A stretch of 64,000 nucleotides of DNA from Roseiarcus sp963813195 (GTDB lineage Bacteria > Pseudomonadota > Alphaproteobacteria > Rhizobiales > Beijerinckiaceae): positions 1 through 64,000 of the forward strand of contig CAWEYC010000035.1 of the NCBI GenBank assembly GCA_963813195.1. Reading direction: 5' to 3'. Positions 55,747 through 64,000 of the stretch are shown here, piece after piece. Position 1 is the stretch's first letter. Each line of letters begins with the position of its first letter. Below the pieces are notes generated by a model, which did no database searches, was not told the origin of the DNA, and saw only the letters and a list, made by a program, of their open reading frames with translations. Position numbers and translations under genes: made by a program.

Positions 55747-56025
55747 TCACCCCGCCTCCGGCCGCTTCTCCCCGTTCTTGTAGGTGACGACGATGCGGTC
55801 GCTCACCGTGTCGCGCACGCAATTGAAGAACCGTCCGCAGCCGACGGCGTGGCGCCAGCGCTCGGCGTGTGGCCCCCGATCATTGACGCGAAAATAAAGG
55901 AAGTCGGTCCATTCCTCGTCGCTGGCGGAATTCGGGCTCGGGCGGGTCAAATGCGCCTCGCCGCCGTATTTGAACTCGGTCTCGGGGCGCTCCATTTCGC
56001 AATAGGGGCAGCGGATCAGCAGCAT
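55747..56025 (-). CDS. soxD: Sarcosine oxidase subunit delta
   Basis: The product is 92 aa. It is the small zinc-binding subunit of heterotetrameric sarcosine oxidase. The Cys-containing start is LLIRCPYCEMERPETEF, then FLYFRVNDRGPHAERWRH and GCGRFFNCVRDTV. ATG 56025 opens directly at the conserved start and lies 10 bases after the soxB stop. The usual next genes soxA and soxG are absent: the neighbouring gene is the convergent efflux pump. Confidence 0.9.
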   Translation of the reverse strand: MLLIRCPYCEMERPETEFKYGGEAHLTRPSPNSASDEEWTDFLYFRVNDRGPHAERWRHAVGCGRFFNCVRDTVSDRIVVTYKNGEKRPEAG

Positions 56026-56035
56026 GGGTGTTGCC

Positions 56036-57286
56036 TCAATGCGCGACGGCGGCCGCGGTCGCTTCGTTGATGAGCGCGCCGGAGCGGAATCGGTCGAGTG
56101 AAAACGGGGCGTTGATCGGATGCGGTTCGCCGGTCGCCACCTGGTGCGCGAAGACATGGCCAGAGCCCGGCGTCGCCTTGAAACCGCCCGTGCCCCAACC
56201 GCAGTTGACGAAGAGCCCGGGAACCGGGGTCTTGCCGATGATCGGCGAGCGATCCGGCGTGGTGTCGACGATGCCGCCCCAATTGCGCATCATGCGGACG
56301 CGCGACGTGACCGGAAACATCTCGCAGATCGCCTCCAGCGTAGCCTGGGCGATATGCAGCCCGCCGGTCTGACTATAGGAAACGAACGCGTCGGTGCCTG
56401 CCCCGATGACGAGCTCGCCCTTGTCCGATTGCGACATATAGGCGTGAACCGTGTTGGACATCACCACGCAAGGCATCACTGGCTTCAACGGCTCGGAAAC
56501 GAGCGCCTGCAAAGGAAATGACTCCAGGGGCAGGCGCACGCCGGCCATCGCCATGACGACGCTGGTGTTGCCGGCCGCGACGACGCCGATTTTCTTGGTC
56601 GTGATCGGGCCGCGCGTCGTCTCCAGGCCGCTGACCGCGCCTGCGGCGTCGCGATTGATGCCTTTGACTTCGCAATTCTGAATGATGTCGACCCCCAGGG
56701 CCGAAGCGGCGCGTGCGTAGCCCCACGCGACCGCATCGTGGCGCGCCGTGCCCCCGGTGCGCTGCAACGCGGCGCCGACCACGGGATACCGAATCCCCGG
56801 ATCGATGTTGAGGATCGGGCAAAATGCCTTCGCCTGTTCCGGCGTCAGCCACTCGTTGGGGGTTCCCACGAGGCGATTGGCGTGAATGTGACGCTTGAAC
56901 GCGTGTTCGTCGTGATGGCTGTGCGCGAGGAGCATGACCCCGCGCGGAGAGAACATCACATTGTAGTTGAGCTCCTGCGACAGCGTCGGCCATAGCTTGT
57001 GCGCGTGGCCGTAGATCGCCTCCGAGGCCTCCCAGAGATAGTTGGAGCGAACGATCGTGGTGTTTCGGCCGGTGTTGCCGCCGCCGAGCCACCCCTTCTC
57101 GACGACCGCGATGTTCCTCAGACCGTGCTCCTTCGCCATATAGTAGGCGGTGGCGAGCCCATGGCCGCCCGCGCCGACGATCACGGCGTCGTAAGACGGC
57201 TTGGGCTCCGGCGAACGCCACTGTTCCGTCCATCCCTGATGCCCGCTCAAAGCTTGACGGGCGAGGCTGGCAATTGAGAATTTCAA
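56036..57286 (-). CDS. soxB: Sarcosine oxidase subunit beta
   Basis: The product is 416 aa. This FAD/FMN-binding subunit oxidises the methyl group of sarcosine. The dinucleotide motif is VIVGAGGHGLATAYYMA. The segment TGGTARHDAVAWGYAR carries the conserved His region associated with flavin attachment. The C-terminal part GLFVNCGWGTGGFKATPG is typical. It is intact and precedes soxD. With soxA missing nearby, the complex would need partners encoded elsewhere, or this pair has another substrate. Confidence 0.9.
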   Translation of the reverse strand: MKFSIASLARQALSGHQGWTEQWRSPEPKPSYDAVIVGAGGHGLATAYYMAKEHGLRNIAVVEKGWLGGGNTGRNTTIVRSNYLWEASEAIYGHAHKLWPTLSQELNYNVMFSPRGVMLLAHSHHDEHAFKRHIHANRLVGTPNEWLTPEQAKAFCPILNIDPGIRYPVVGAALQRTGGTARHDAVAWGYARAASALGVDIIQNCEVKGINRDAAGAVSGLETTRGPITTKKIGVVAAGNTSVVMAMAGVRLPLESFPLQALVSEPLKPVMPCVVMSNTVHAYMSQSDKGELVIGAGTDAFVSYSQTGGLHIAQATLEAICEMFPVTSRVRMMRNWGGIVDTTPDRSPIIGKTPVPGLFVNCGWGTGGFKATPGSGHVFAHQVATGEPHPINAPFSLDRFRSGALINEATAAAVAH

Positions 57287-57558
57287 GGCGCGAAGTCTCC
57301 AAAGCGGGCGCGCGAGTTTGTCGCCTGCGGCGCACTTCGTCTAGTCATTACAGGCTTCCACGAGCCGAAAGCGCACCCAATTGTTCAATGCGCGCCCGCA
57401 ACTTTGTCATGCGCGGATCGCGCGTGGCTGAAATGCGGCGCTCGAATGGCCGTTTTGCGCATTTTGCACTTGGCGGAATGCAGCGTCGGCTTCAATATGA
57501 CCTAGCTGGGCTCGCCGATCGGTATCGATCGGCGCGCCATCGCGAGAGGGAGTCTGCA

Positions 57559-58185
57559 ATGGCCTATGACGTGACGGACGATTTCCGCCGACCCGTGCCT
57601 TTGGCCCTCGCGGCGCTTGCGGTCGTCGGCTGGCTGCTCGTTTCCTACTTCTGGTCCCAGGCTGCGGACGTGCGGGCTCAGATGGACGACGCGTTGAAGC
57701 GCGCGGAGCAGGCGCGCGAAGGCATGGCGGCCGATCTGCAAAACCTGCAAAAGGCCGCGGGCAGCGCGGCCGATTTGGAGAAGCGGGCGAAGGATGCGCA
57801 AAAGGCGCTGGCGGACGCCGTGGCGGCGCGCGCTTCGGCGCAAAACGAACTTGCCGATCTCACCAAGCAAGTCAGCGAGGCCAAACTCGCCGTTTCCGGG
57901 ACGCAAGAAGAGGCGAGCGCCAAGGCTCGCGATCTTCAAAACGTCGATGCGAGGCTGAAGGGTGAAACAGATCAGTTGAACGCGCTCGAGGGCAAGATCG
58001 CCGGGGCCCAGGCGCAATTCGCGGACCTGCAGCGGCGGATCGACGACGCCACACGCAGTCTCAGCGACCTCCAAGCAAAGGCGCAAGCTGCGCAGCAGAG
58101 CCTCGACGCGGCCACCAAAGCGCAACAGGAGGCCGCGCCAAAGCCGGAGGAGGCTCCGAAGCCCGAGGACGCGGCGCCAAAGTAG
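57559..58185 (+). CDS. Membrane-anchored coiled-coil protein, unknown function
   Basis: The product is 208 aa. One helix spans residues about 16-34 (LAALAVVGWLLVSYFW). The rest is a continuous alpha-helical coiled coil with heptad-like A/L/Q/E/K runs (ADLEKRAKDAQKALADAV), and the protein ends in a Pro/Glu/Ala/Lys-rich tail (EEAPKPEDAAPK). ATG 57559 follows GAGGGAG. No catalytic motif is visible; a structural or scaffold role in the envelope is inference. It is divergent from soxB and convergent with mtnA. Confidence 0.65.
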   Translation: MAYDVTDDFRRPVPLALAALAVVGWLLVSYFWSQAADVRAQMDDALKRAEQAREGMAADLQNLQKAAGSAADLEKRAKDAQKALADAVAARASAQNELADLTKQVSEAKLAVSGTQEEASAKARDLQNVDARLKGETDQLNALEGKIAGAQAQFADLQRRIDDATRSLSDLQAKAQAAQQSLDAATKAQQEAAPKPEEAPKPEDAAPK

Positions 58186-58191
58186 CGCGCT

Positions 58192-59271
58192 CTAAGTGAA
58201 GCGCGCGGTAAGGTCGGCCTCGTTCGCCGGACATAGTCCGCGATCGGTGATGAAACCGTCGATCAGTGCGGCCGGCGTCACGTCGAACGCCGGATTTAGG
58301 GCGACGCTGCCGGGCGGCGCCAGCGCCAAGCGCGCGACCCGGCCGTCGTCGAGACGCCCCACTATATGGGTCACCTCGCTGGGATCGCGCTCTTCGATCT
58401 CGATTTCGCCGAGACCGTCGCGGATCGTCCAGTCGATCGTCGTATGCGGCGCGGCGACATAGAACGGCACGCTATTCGCCCGCGCGGCGAGCGCTTTCAG
58501 ATATGTGCCGATCTTATTGGCGGCGTCGCCGCGCGCGGTGATCCGGTCGGCGCCGACAATCGCCAGGTCGATGAGCCCGTGTTGCATGAGATGACCGCCG
58601 GCGTTGTCGGCGATGATCGTATGAGGCACGCCGTGCTGGCCAAGTTCGAAGGCTGTCAATGACGTTCCCTGGTTGCGGGGCCGCGTCTCGTCAACGAAAA
58701 CGTGCACCGGGATGCCGCGATCGTGGGCCATATAGATCGGCGCCGTCGCCGTGCCCCAATCGACCGTCGCCAGCCATCCGGCGTTGCAATGTGTCAGGAT
58801 GTTGACCGGCCGTCCGCGCTCGCGATGGACCGCTTCGATCAGCGGCAGGCCGGCTTCGCCGATGCGCCGGTTCAGTTCGACGTCCTCCTCGCAAAGCAAG
58901 CCGGCGCGGGCCCAGGCGGCCTCGGCGCGAGCGGCCGGCGCGAGCGGCGCGACGACCGCACGAACGTCGTCGAGCGCGTAGCGAAGGTTGACGGCGGTGG
59001 GCCGGCTCGCCAGCAAGCCTCGGTAGGCGCTCTGCAGCGCGTCATCGTCGGCCGAGCGCCGCAGGGCGAGGGCCAGGCCGTAAGCCGCGGTCGCGCCGAT
59101 CAATGGGGCTCCACGCACGACCATGGTCTTGATTGCGGCGATCGCGCCGTGGAGGTCGTCGATTCGCTTTGTGGCGAACCGGTGCGGCAACAGGGTCTGA
59201 TCGATCGTCTCGACTGCCGTTCCGTCCGGCGTCGGCCAGATCGTGCGATAGGCGCGCCCGTCCACTTTCAT
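58192..59271 (-). CDS. mtnA: Methylthioribose-1-phosphate isomerase
   Basis: The product is 359 aa. It converts 5-methylthioribose-1-phosphate to the ribulose form in the methionine salvage pathway. The eIF2B-like fold carries VVRGAPLIGATAAYGLALAL, the catalytic Cys in LTHCNAGWLAT, and the Asp in IIADNAGGHLM. The remaining salvage genes are not nearby. There is a 6-base gap to the convergent coiled-coil gene. Confidence 0.92.
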   Translation of the reverse strand: MKVDGRAYRTIWPTPDGTAVETIDQTLLPHRFATKRIDDLHGAIAAIKTMVVRGAPLIGATAAYGLALALRRSADDDALQSAYRGLLASRPTAVNLRYALDDVRAVVAPLAPAARAEAAWARAGLLCEEDVELNRRIGEAGLPLIEAVHRERGRPVNILTHCNAGWLATVDWGTATAPIYMAHDRGIPVHVFVDETRPRNQGTSLTAFELGQHGVPHTIIADNAGGHLMQHGLIDLAIVGADRITARGDAANKIGTYLKALAARANSVPFYVAAPHTTIDWTIRDGLGEIEIEERDPSEVTHIVGRLDDGRVARLALAPPGSVALNPAFDVTPAALIDGFITDRGLCPANEADLTARFT

Positions 59272-59344
59272 CGATTCGGCTCCCGCTCGTGAAACTTCCG
59301 CCTTTTACTCGCCTTATCGCTGCCCGGCCGATCGATAGAGAAGA

Positions 59345-59360
59345 TTGAGAAGATTCTCAA
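59345..59360. promoter_or_regulatory. Short palindrome upstream of glgP
   Basis: TTGAGAA-GA-TTCTCAA, 45 bases before the glgP start, is a perfect 7-bp arm inverted repeat. It may be a regulator site or an mRNA hairpin; the binding protein is unknown. Confidence 0.3.
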
Positions 59361-59405
59361 CCATGTTAGAACCGAGGAACTGGCGCCCAACGGAGATGCG
59401 TAAAA

Positions 59406-61901
59406 ATGGACGAGAAGAGCGCCCCGAAGGCGGACGACGCGGCAGAGCGCGCAACCCCTGCCCTGCGCCGCTATACAGCCGAGGAACTCAAGGCGGCGGT
59501 TCTCGCCAAATTGACCTATTCGGTCGGCAAGAACCCCGTCGCCGCGAGCCAGCGCGACTGGTTTTTGGCGGTGGCGTTCGCCACGCGCGACATCGTCGTC
59601 GAGCGCTGGATCAATTCCACCAACGCCACCTACGCCGACGACCGCAAACGCGTTTACTACCTGTCGCTCGAGTTTCTGATCGGACGCATGCTGTTCGACG
59701 CGATGACTAATCTCGGGATCGTCGATCCGATGACTACGGCGCTGTCGCAATTGGGGCTCGATCTTGGCGCCCTGCGGCGCGTCGAATCGGACGCGGCGCT
59801 TGGCAACGGTGGTCTCGGACGGCTGGCGGCTTGCTTCATGGACAGTATGGCGACCCTTTCCATCGCCGCGCACGGCTACGGCATTCGCTACGATAACGGG
59901 CTGTTCCGTCAGATCATTCGCGGCGGGTGGCAACAGGAGGTTCCCGAGGATTGGCTGACGCACGGCAATCCGTGGGAATTCGAACGGCCGGAGAGCAACT
60001 ATGCGGTCGGCTTCGGCGGCTGGGTGGAGGCGGTTCCGAACGGAGAGGAGCAGGTCCATCACGTCTGGCATCCCGATGAAACGGTCGAAGCGATCGGATA
60101 CGATACGCCCATCGTGGGTTGGGGTGGACGGCATGTGAACACGCTGCGGCTGTGGTCGGCGCGCGCGCTCGATCCGCTCAAGCTCGATGCGTTCAACGCC
60201 GGCGACTACATCGGCGCGCTGACCGACAGCGTGCGCGCCGAGTCGATCTCGAAGGTGCTTTATCCCAGCGACGCAACGCCGGCCGGCCAGGAACTGCGCT
60301 TGCGGCAGGAATATTTCTTCGCCTCCGCCTCCCTGCTTGACCTCGTTCGCCGCCACATCAAGCAGCATCGCGACATTCGCACTCTGGCCGACCATGTGGC
60401 GGTGCAGCTCAACGACACGCATCCCTCGATCGCCGTCGCCGAACTGATGCGCATTCTCGTCGACATGAATCGTCTTGAGTGGGAGGATGCCTGGAAAATC
60501 ACGCAGGCGGTGTTTTCCTACACCAATCACACGCTGCTGCCCGAGGCGCTGGAGAGCTGGCCGGTGCCGCTGATGGAGCGGCTGCTGCCGCGCCACATGC
60601 AGATCATCTACCTCATCAACGCGACGCATCTCGACGGCGCACGCAGGCGCGGCCTCGGCGATCCCAATTTGCTGGCGTCGATTTCGCTTATCGACGAGCA
60701 CGCCGGCCGGCGCGTCCGAATGGGGAATCTCGCGTTCGTCGGTTCGCACAAGATCAACGGCGTCTCGGGCCTGCACACCAATCTCATGCGGGAGACGGTT
60801 TTCCACGACCTCGACGTCGTCTATCCCGGACGCATCACCAACAAAACCAATGGCATCACTTTTCGACGCTGGCTGATCGAGTGCAATCCGCGACTAACCC
60901 AGATCTTGACGTCCTCGCTCGGCGAAAAGGCGCTCGACGACGCGGCGGCGCTGCGCGGCCTCGCCCGCTACGCCGACGATGCGGCGATGCAGGAGCAGAT
61001 CGCTCTCGCTCGCCACGCCAACAAGGTCACCCTTGCGCGCCACATCGCCGAGACGCTCAACTTGCGCGTCGACCCCAACTCGCTGTTCGACGTTCAGATC
61101 AAACGCATCCACGAGTACAAGCGGCAGTTGCTCAACATCCTCGAAACGATCGGCCGCTACAATACGATCCGCTCCAATCCGACGATCGATTTCGCGCCGC
61201 GCGTGAAGATCTTCGCGGGCAAGGCGGCAGCCAGCTACGTGCAGGCCAAACTGATCATCAAGCTGGCGATCGACGTGGCGCGCGTGGTCAATTCCGACCC
61301 CACGGTTCGCGGCCTGCTGAAGGTCGTGTTCCTGCCCAATTACAACGTGAGCCTCGCCGAAGCGATCATCCCTGCAGTTGACCTGTCCGAACAGATTTCC
61401 ACCGCGGGCATGGAGGCCTCGGGCACCGGCAACATGAAGATGGCGCTGAACGGCGCGCTGACGATCGGCACGCTCGACGGGGCGAACGTGGAGATGAAAG
61501 GTCTGGTCGGCGACGACAATATCTTCATCTTCGGTCTCACCGCCGCCGAAGTCGAGGCTTCGCGCGCGCTCGGCATCGATTCGAGCTCGCGGATCGCGAC
61601 CTCGCCAATCCTGCGCGAGGCGCTCGACGAAGTGGCCTCCGGCATCTTCTCCCCCGACGATCGTGGACGCTATCGCGGCCTCGTCGACACCTTGACGCAC
61701 CACGATTATTTCATGGTCTGCGCGGACTTCGACGCCTATTGGACCACCCAAATGAAGATCGACGAAGCCTGGCGCGACAAGAAAAAGTGGCTGCGGTCAA
61801 GCATCCTCAACACAGCGAACGTCGGTTGGTTCTCGTCCGACCGAACGATCGCTGAATATGCGCAGGACATCTGGAACGCTCCGTTCCGCCCCCTCGCCTG
61901 A
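59406..61901 (+). CDS. glgP: Glycogen phosphorylase
   Basis: The product is 831 aa. It phosphorolyses alpha-1,4-glucan to glucose-1-phosphate. The PLP-binding Lys lies in EASGTGNMKMALNGALTIG, and further conserved parts are NGGLGRLAACFMDS and QLNDTHPSIAVAELMR. Start ATG 59406 has GGAG 10 bases upstream. It lies 13 bases before glgB, forming a glycogen operon. Its size and intact motifs indicate a functional enzyme. Confidence 0.94.
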   Translation: MDEKSAPKADDAAERATPALRRYTAEELKAAVLAKLTYSVGKNPVAASQRDWFLAVAFATRDIVVERWINSTNATYADDRKRVYYLSLEFLIGRMLFDAMTNLGIVDPMTTALSQLGLDLGALRRVESDAALGNGGLGRLAACFMDSMATLSIAAHGYGIRYDNGLFRQIIRGGWQQEVPEDWLTHGNPWEFERPESNYAVGFGGWVEAVPNGEEQVHHVWHPDETVEAIGYDTPIVGWGGRHVNTLRLWSARALDPLKLDAFNAGDYIGALTDSVRAESISKVLYPSDATPAGQELRLRQEYFFASASLLDLVRRHIKQHRDIRTLADHVAVQLNDTHPSIAVAELMRILVDMNRLEWEDAWKITQAVFSYTNHTLLPEALESWPVPLMERLLPRHMQIIYLINATHLDGARRRGLGDPNLLASISLIDEHAGRRVRMGNLAFVGSHKINGVSGLHTNLMRETVFHDLDVVYPGRITNKTNGITFRRWLIECNPRLTQILTSSLGEKALDDAAALRGLARYADDAAMQEQIALARHANKVTLARHIAETLNLRVDPNSLFDVQIKRIHEYKRQLLNILETIGRYNTIRSNPTIDFAPRVKIFAGKAAASYVQAKLIIKLAIDVARVVNSDPTVRGLLKVVFLPNYNVSLAEAIIPAVDLSEQISTAGMEASGTGNMKMALNGALTIGTLDGANVEMKGLVGDDNIFIFGLTAAEVEASRALGIDSSSRIATSPILREALDEVASGIFSPDDRGRYRGLVDTLTHHDYFMVCADFDAYWTTQMKIDEAWRDKKKWLRSSILNTANVGWFSSDRTIAEYAQDIWNAPFRPLA

Positions 61902-61914
61902 GACGGAGAGCGCC

Positions 61915-64000
61915 ATGCGCGAGATCTGGCGGGCGAAAGAGGAAGACATCGACGCGATCGCCGCCGCGCTGCACAAGGATCCTTTCGCCGTGCTTGGGCC
62001 GCACCAGACCGAGGTCGGCTGGGTGATCCGCGCCTTCGCCCCCGACGCGCTTCGCGTTCGCGCGTCGACCCGAGGGGGCGTCTCGATCGCGGAACTCGAG
62101 CGCCGTCACAGCGATTTCTTCGAGGCATTGATCCCCAAAGCCAAGGAGCGCCCGATTTACCGCCTCGAGGTTTGGTATCCCGACGGCGCCGTCGATTCCT
62201 ACGAAGACGCCTATTCGTTTGGTCCTTCGCTCGGGCCGCTCGACGATCATCTTCTGATCGAGGGGGCGCACCGGGAGCTCTACCGACGCCTGGGCGCGCA
62301 ACTCGTCCACCACGAGGGGGTCGACGGTATTCTCTTCGCGGTTTGGGCGCCCGATGCGTCGCGCGTTTCGGTAGTCGGCGACTTCAACCGGTGGGACGGC
62401 CGTCGCTGCCAGATGCGCAAGCGCATCGACAGCGGGCTTTGGGAGATCTTCATCCCCCACATCGGCGCGGGCGCGGTCTACAAATACGAAGTCGTCTCGC
62501 GCGACGGCGTCCTGCAGCCGCTCAAGGCCGACCCTTTCGGCTTCGAGGCGGAGATGCGGCCCTCGACCGCCTCGGTCGTCGCCCGCACAACTGATTTTTC
62601 CTGGACCGACGACGACTATCTCGAAAAGCGCCAACAGGGGGAAGCGCGTCGCCAGCCGATTTCGATCTTCGAGGTCCACCTCGGGTCCTGGCGGCGGGGT
62701 GAAAGCGGTCGTTTTCTCAGCTACGACGAACTGGCGGATCAATTGATCCCCTATGCCGTCGATCTTGGCTTCACTCATCTCGAACTGCTGCCGATCACCG
62801 AGCATCCGCTCGACATGTCCTGGGGTTATCAGCCGATCGGCCTCTTCGCGCCGACGCGGCGCTTCGGCGAGCCGGAGGGCTTCGCGCGCTTCGTTGACCG
62901 CGCGCACGCCGCCGGGCTCGGCGTGATCCTCGATTGGGTCCCCGCACATTTTCCGACGGACCAGCACGGCCTGGCGCACTTCGACGGCGCCCCGCTCTAC
63001 GAGCACGCCGATCCGCGCCGCGGCTTTCACCCCGACTGGAACACCGCGATCTACGATTTTGGCCGCAAGGAGGTCGCCAATTTCCTTTACGCCAGCGCGC
63101 TCTATTGGGCCGACCGCTATCACGTCGACGGTCTGCGCGTCGACGCCGTCGCCTCGATGCTCTACCTTGATTATTCACGCAAGCCCGGCGAATGGCTGCC
63201 CAACGACGAGGGCGGCAACGAGAACCGGGACGCGATCGCATTCCTGAAACGCGCGAACGAGCTGCTCTACGGTCTGTTCCCCGGCACGATGACGATCGCG
63301 GAGGAATCCACCGCCTTCCCGGGGGTCTCGAAGCCAACGAATATCGGCGGCCTCGGCTTCGGCTTCAAGTGGAACATGGGCTGGATGCACGACACGCTTG
63401 AATACATGTCGCGCGACCCGATCTATCGGCGCTGGAGCCACGATAAGCTGACCTTCGGGCTCCTCTACGCGTTCGCCGAGAATTTCGTCCTGCCGATTTC
63501 CCATGACGAGGTGGTTCACGGAAAGGGATCGCTGGTCGGCAAAATGCCGGGCGACGAGTGGCAGCGCTTCGCCAATGTGCGCGCCTACTACGGCTTCATG
63601 TGGGGCCATCCCGGCAAGAAGCTATTGTTCATGGGCCAGGAGTTCGGCCAGACCACGGAATGGAACTCCGACGAGCCTTTGCCGTGGTGGCTCCTCGACT
63701 ATTGGCCGCATCAAGGTCTCCAGGCGTTGGTGCGCGATCTCAATCGGCTCTATCGCCGCGCCCCGGCGCTCCATGCGCGAGATTGTGAACCGGAAGGCTT
63801 CCGCTGGATCGTCGTCAACGACGATGCGCAGTCGGTGCTGGCGTTCCTGCGGATGGGCGCGCAGGATGACGCGCCAGTCGTCGTCGTATGCAACTTCACG
63901 CCCGAGGTGCGGCAAAACTACCGCATCGGGCTGCCCCACCCCGGCCGCTGGCGCGAGGCGCTCAACACCGACGCGCGACTCTACGGCGGCTCCAACGTCG
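61915..64000 (+). CDS. glgB: 1,4-alpha-glucan branching enzyme, partial (runs off window)
   Basis: The visible 695 aa is most of a GlgB of about 730 aa. It introduces alpha-1,6 branches into glycogen. An N-terminal CBM48-type module (about 115-205; FAVWAPDASRVSVVGDFN) precedes the GH13 barrel. Catalytic residues are the nucleophile Asp in DGLRVDAVASML, the acid/base Glu in TIAEESTAF, and the transition-state stabiliser in ISHDEVVHG. The 3' end lies beyond the window. It directly follows glgP. Confidence 0.94.
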   Translation, partial: MREIWRAKEEDIDAIAAALHKDPFAVLGPHQTEVGWVIRAFAPDALRVRASTRGGVSIAELERRHSDFFEALIPKAKERPIYRLEVWYPDGAVDSYEDAYSFGPSLGPLDDHLLIEGAHRELYRRLGAQLVHHEGVDGILFAVWAPDASRVSVVGDFNRWDGRRCQMRKRIDSGLWEIFIPHIGAGAVYKYEVVSRDGVLQPLKADPFGFEAEMRPSTASVVARTTDFSWTDDDYLEKRQQGEARRQPISIFEVHLGSWRRGESGRFLSYDELADQLIPYAVDLGFTHLELLPITEHPLDMSWGYQPIGLFAPTRRFGEPEGFARFVDRAHAAGLGVILDWVPAHFPTDQHGLAHFDGAPLYEHADPRRGFHPDWNTAIYDFGRKEVANFLYASALYWADRYHVDGLRVDAVASMLYLDYSRKPGEWLPNDEGGNENRDAIAFLKRANELLYGLFPGTMTIAEESTAFPGVSKPTNIGGLGFGFKWNMGWMHDTLEYMSRDPIYRRWSHDKLTFGLLYAFAENFVLPISHDEVVHGKGSLVGKMPGDEWQRFANVRAYYGFMWGHPGKKLLFMGQEFGQTTEWNSDEPLPWWLLDYWPHQGLQALVRDLNRLYRRAPALHARDCEPEGFRWIVVNDDAQSVLAFLRMGAQDDAPVVVVCNFTPEVRQNYRIGLPHPGRWREALNTDARLYGGSNV

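Noticed and set aside
59268..60806. Minus-strand open frame opposite glgP
   Set aside because: Antisense shadow of a clear glycogen phosphorylase.

Overview
The window looks like a GC-rich chromosome of an alphaproteobacterium of the order Hyphomicrobiales (Rhizobiales), possibly a Beijerinckiaceae/Methylocystaceae-type organism. This rests on adjacent divK and pleD, an EipB (DUF1849) gene, a DUF3572 gene coupled to a long DinB, and the erpA/dgt/argS/SPOR/nagZ order. The family-level placement is inference only.

Positions 1 to about 9,500 are accessory DNA. They hold a possible ATP-grasp remnant, a chimeric transposase (IstA-like N-terminus on an IS630-like DDE core), an AT-richer ORC/CDC6-type AAA ATPase whose last codons carry an IS630 insertion, a decayed integrase, an apparently complete tyrosine recombinase, and a 3' half of initiator tRNA-fMet with its own terminator. 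About 1.4 kb without a supportable gene follows. This looks like a patchwork island edge at a tRNA gene.

Positions 9,500 to 28,900 carry envelope and housekeeping genes: glycine-rich secreted proteins, a DUF2092 protein, a YhiI/RbbA/YhhJ-like exporter operon, PPK2, an acidic repeat protein, GMP reductase, an APC permease, an aldehyde dehydrogenase, RlmN, HflK-HflC, a TerC-family protein and a GNAT acetyltransferase. At 28,945-31,245 two different IS630 elements lie side by side, sharing one TA dinucleotide, between two convergent genes.

Positions 31,250 to 46,620 carry cell-cycle and core functions: a GGDEF-EAL protein, scpA-scpB, eipB, dinB with DUF3572, divK-pleD, an ICMT-like methyltransferase, nagZ, a SPOR-domain gene with an apparent single-base frameshift, argS, dgt and erpA. 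The ScpAB, DivK/PleD, NagZ and SPOR functions concern chromosome segregation, polarity and peptidoglycan.

Positions 46,680 to 64,000 carry an MFS transporter with its MarR regulator, parC, a DUF347 membrane protein, a MarR-EmrA-EmrB-like efflux operon with a palindromic operator, an incomplete sarcosine oxidase locus (soxB and soxD only), a membrane coiled-coil protein, mtnA, and the glycogen genes glgP and glgB (glgB runs off the end). No CRISPR array, complete tRNA or rRNA was found.
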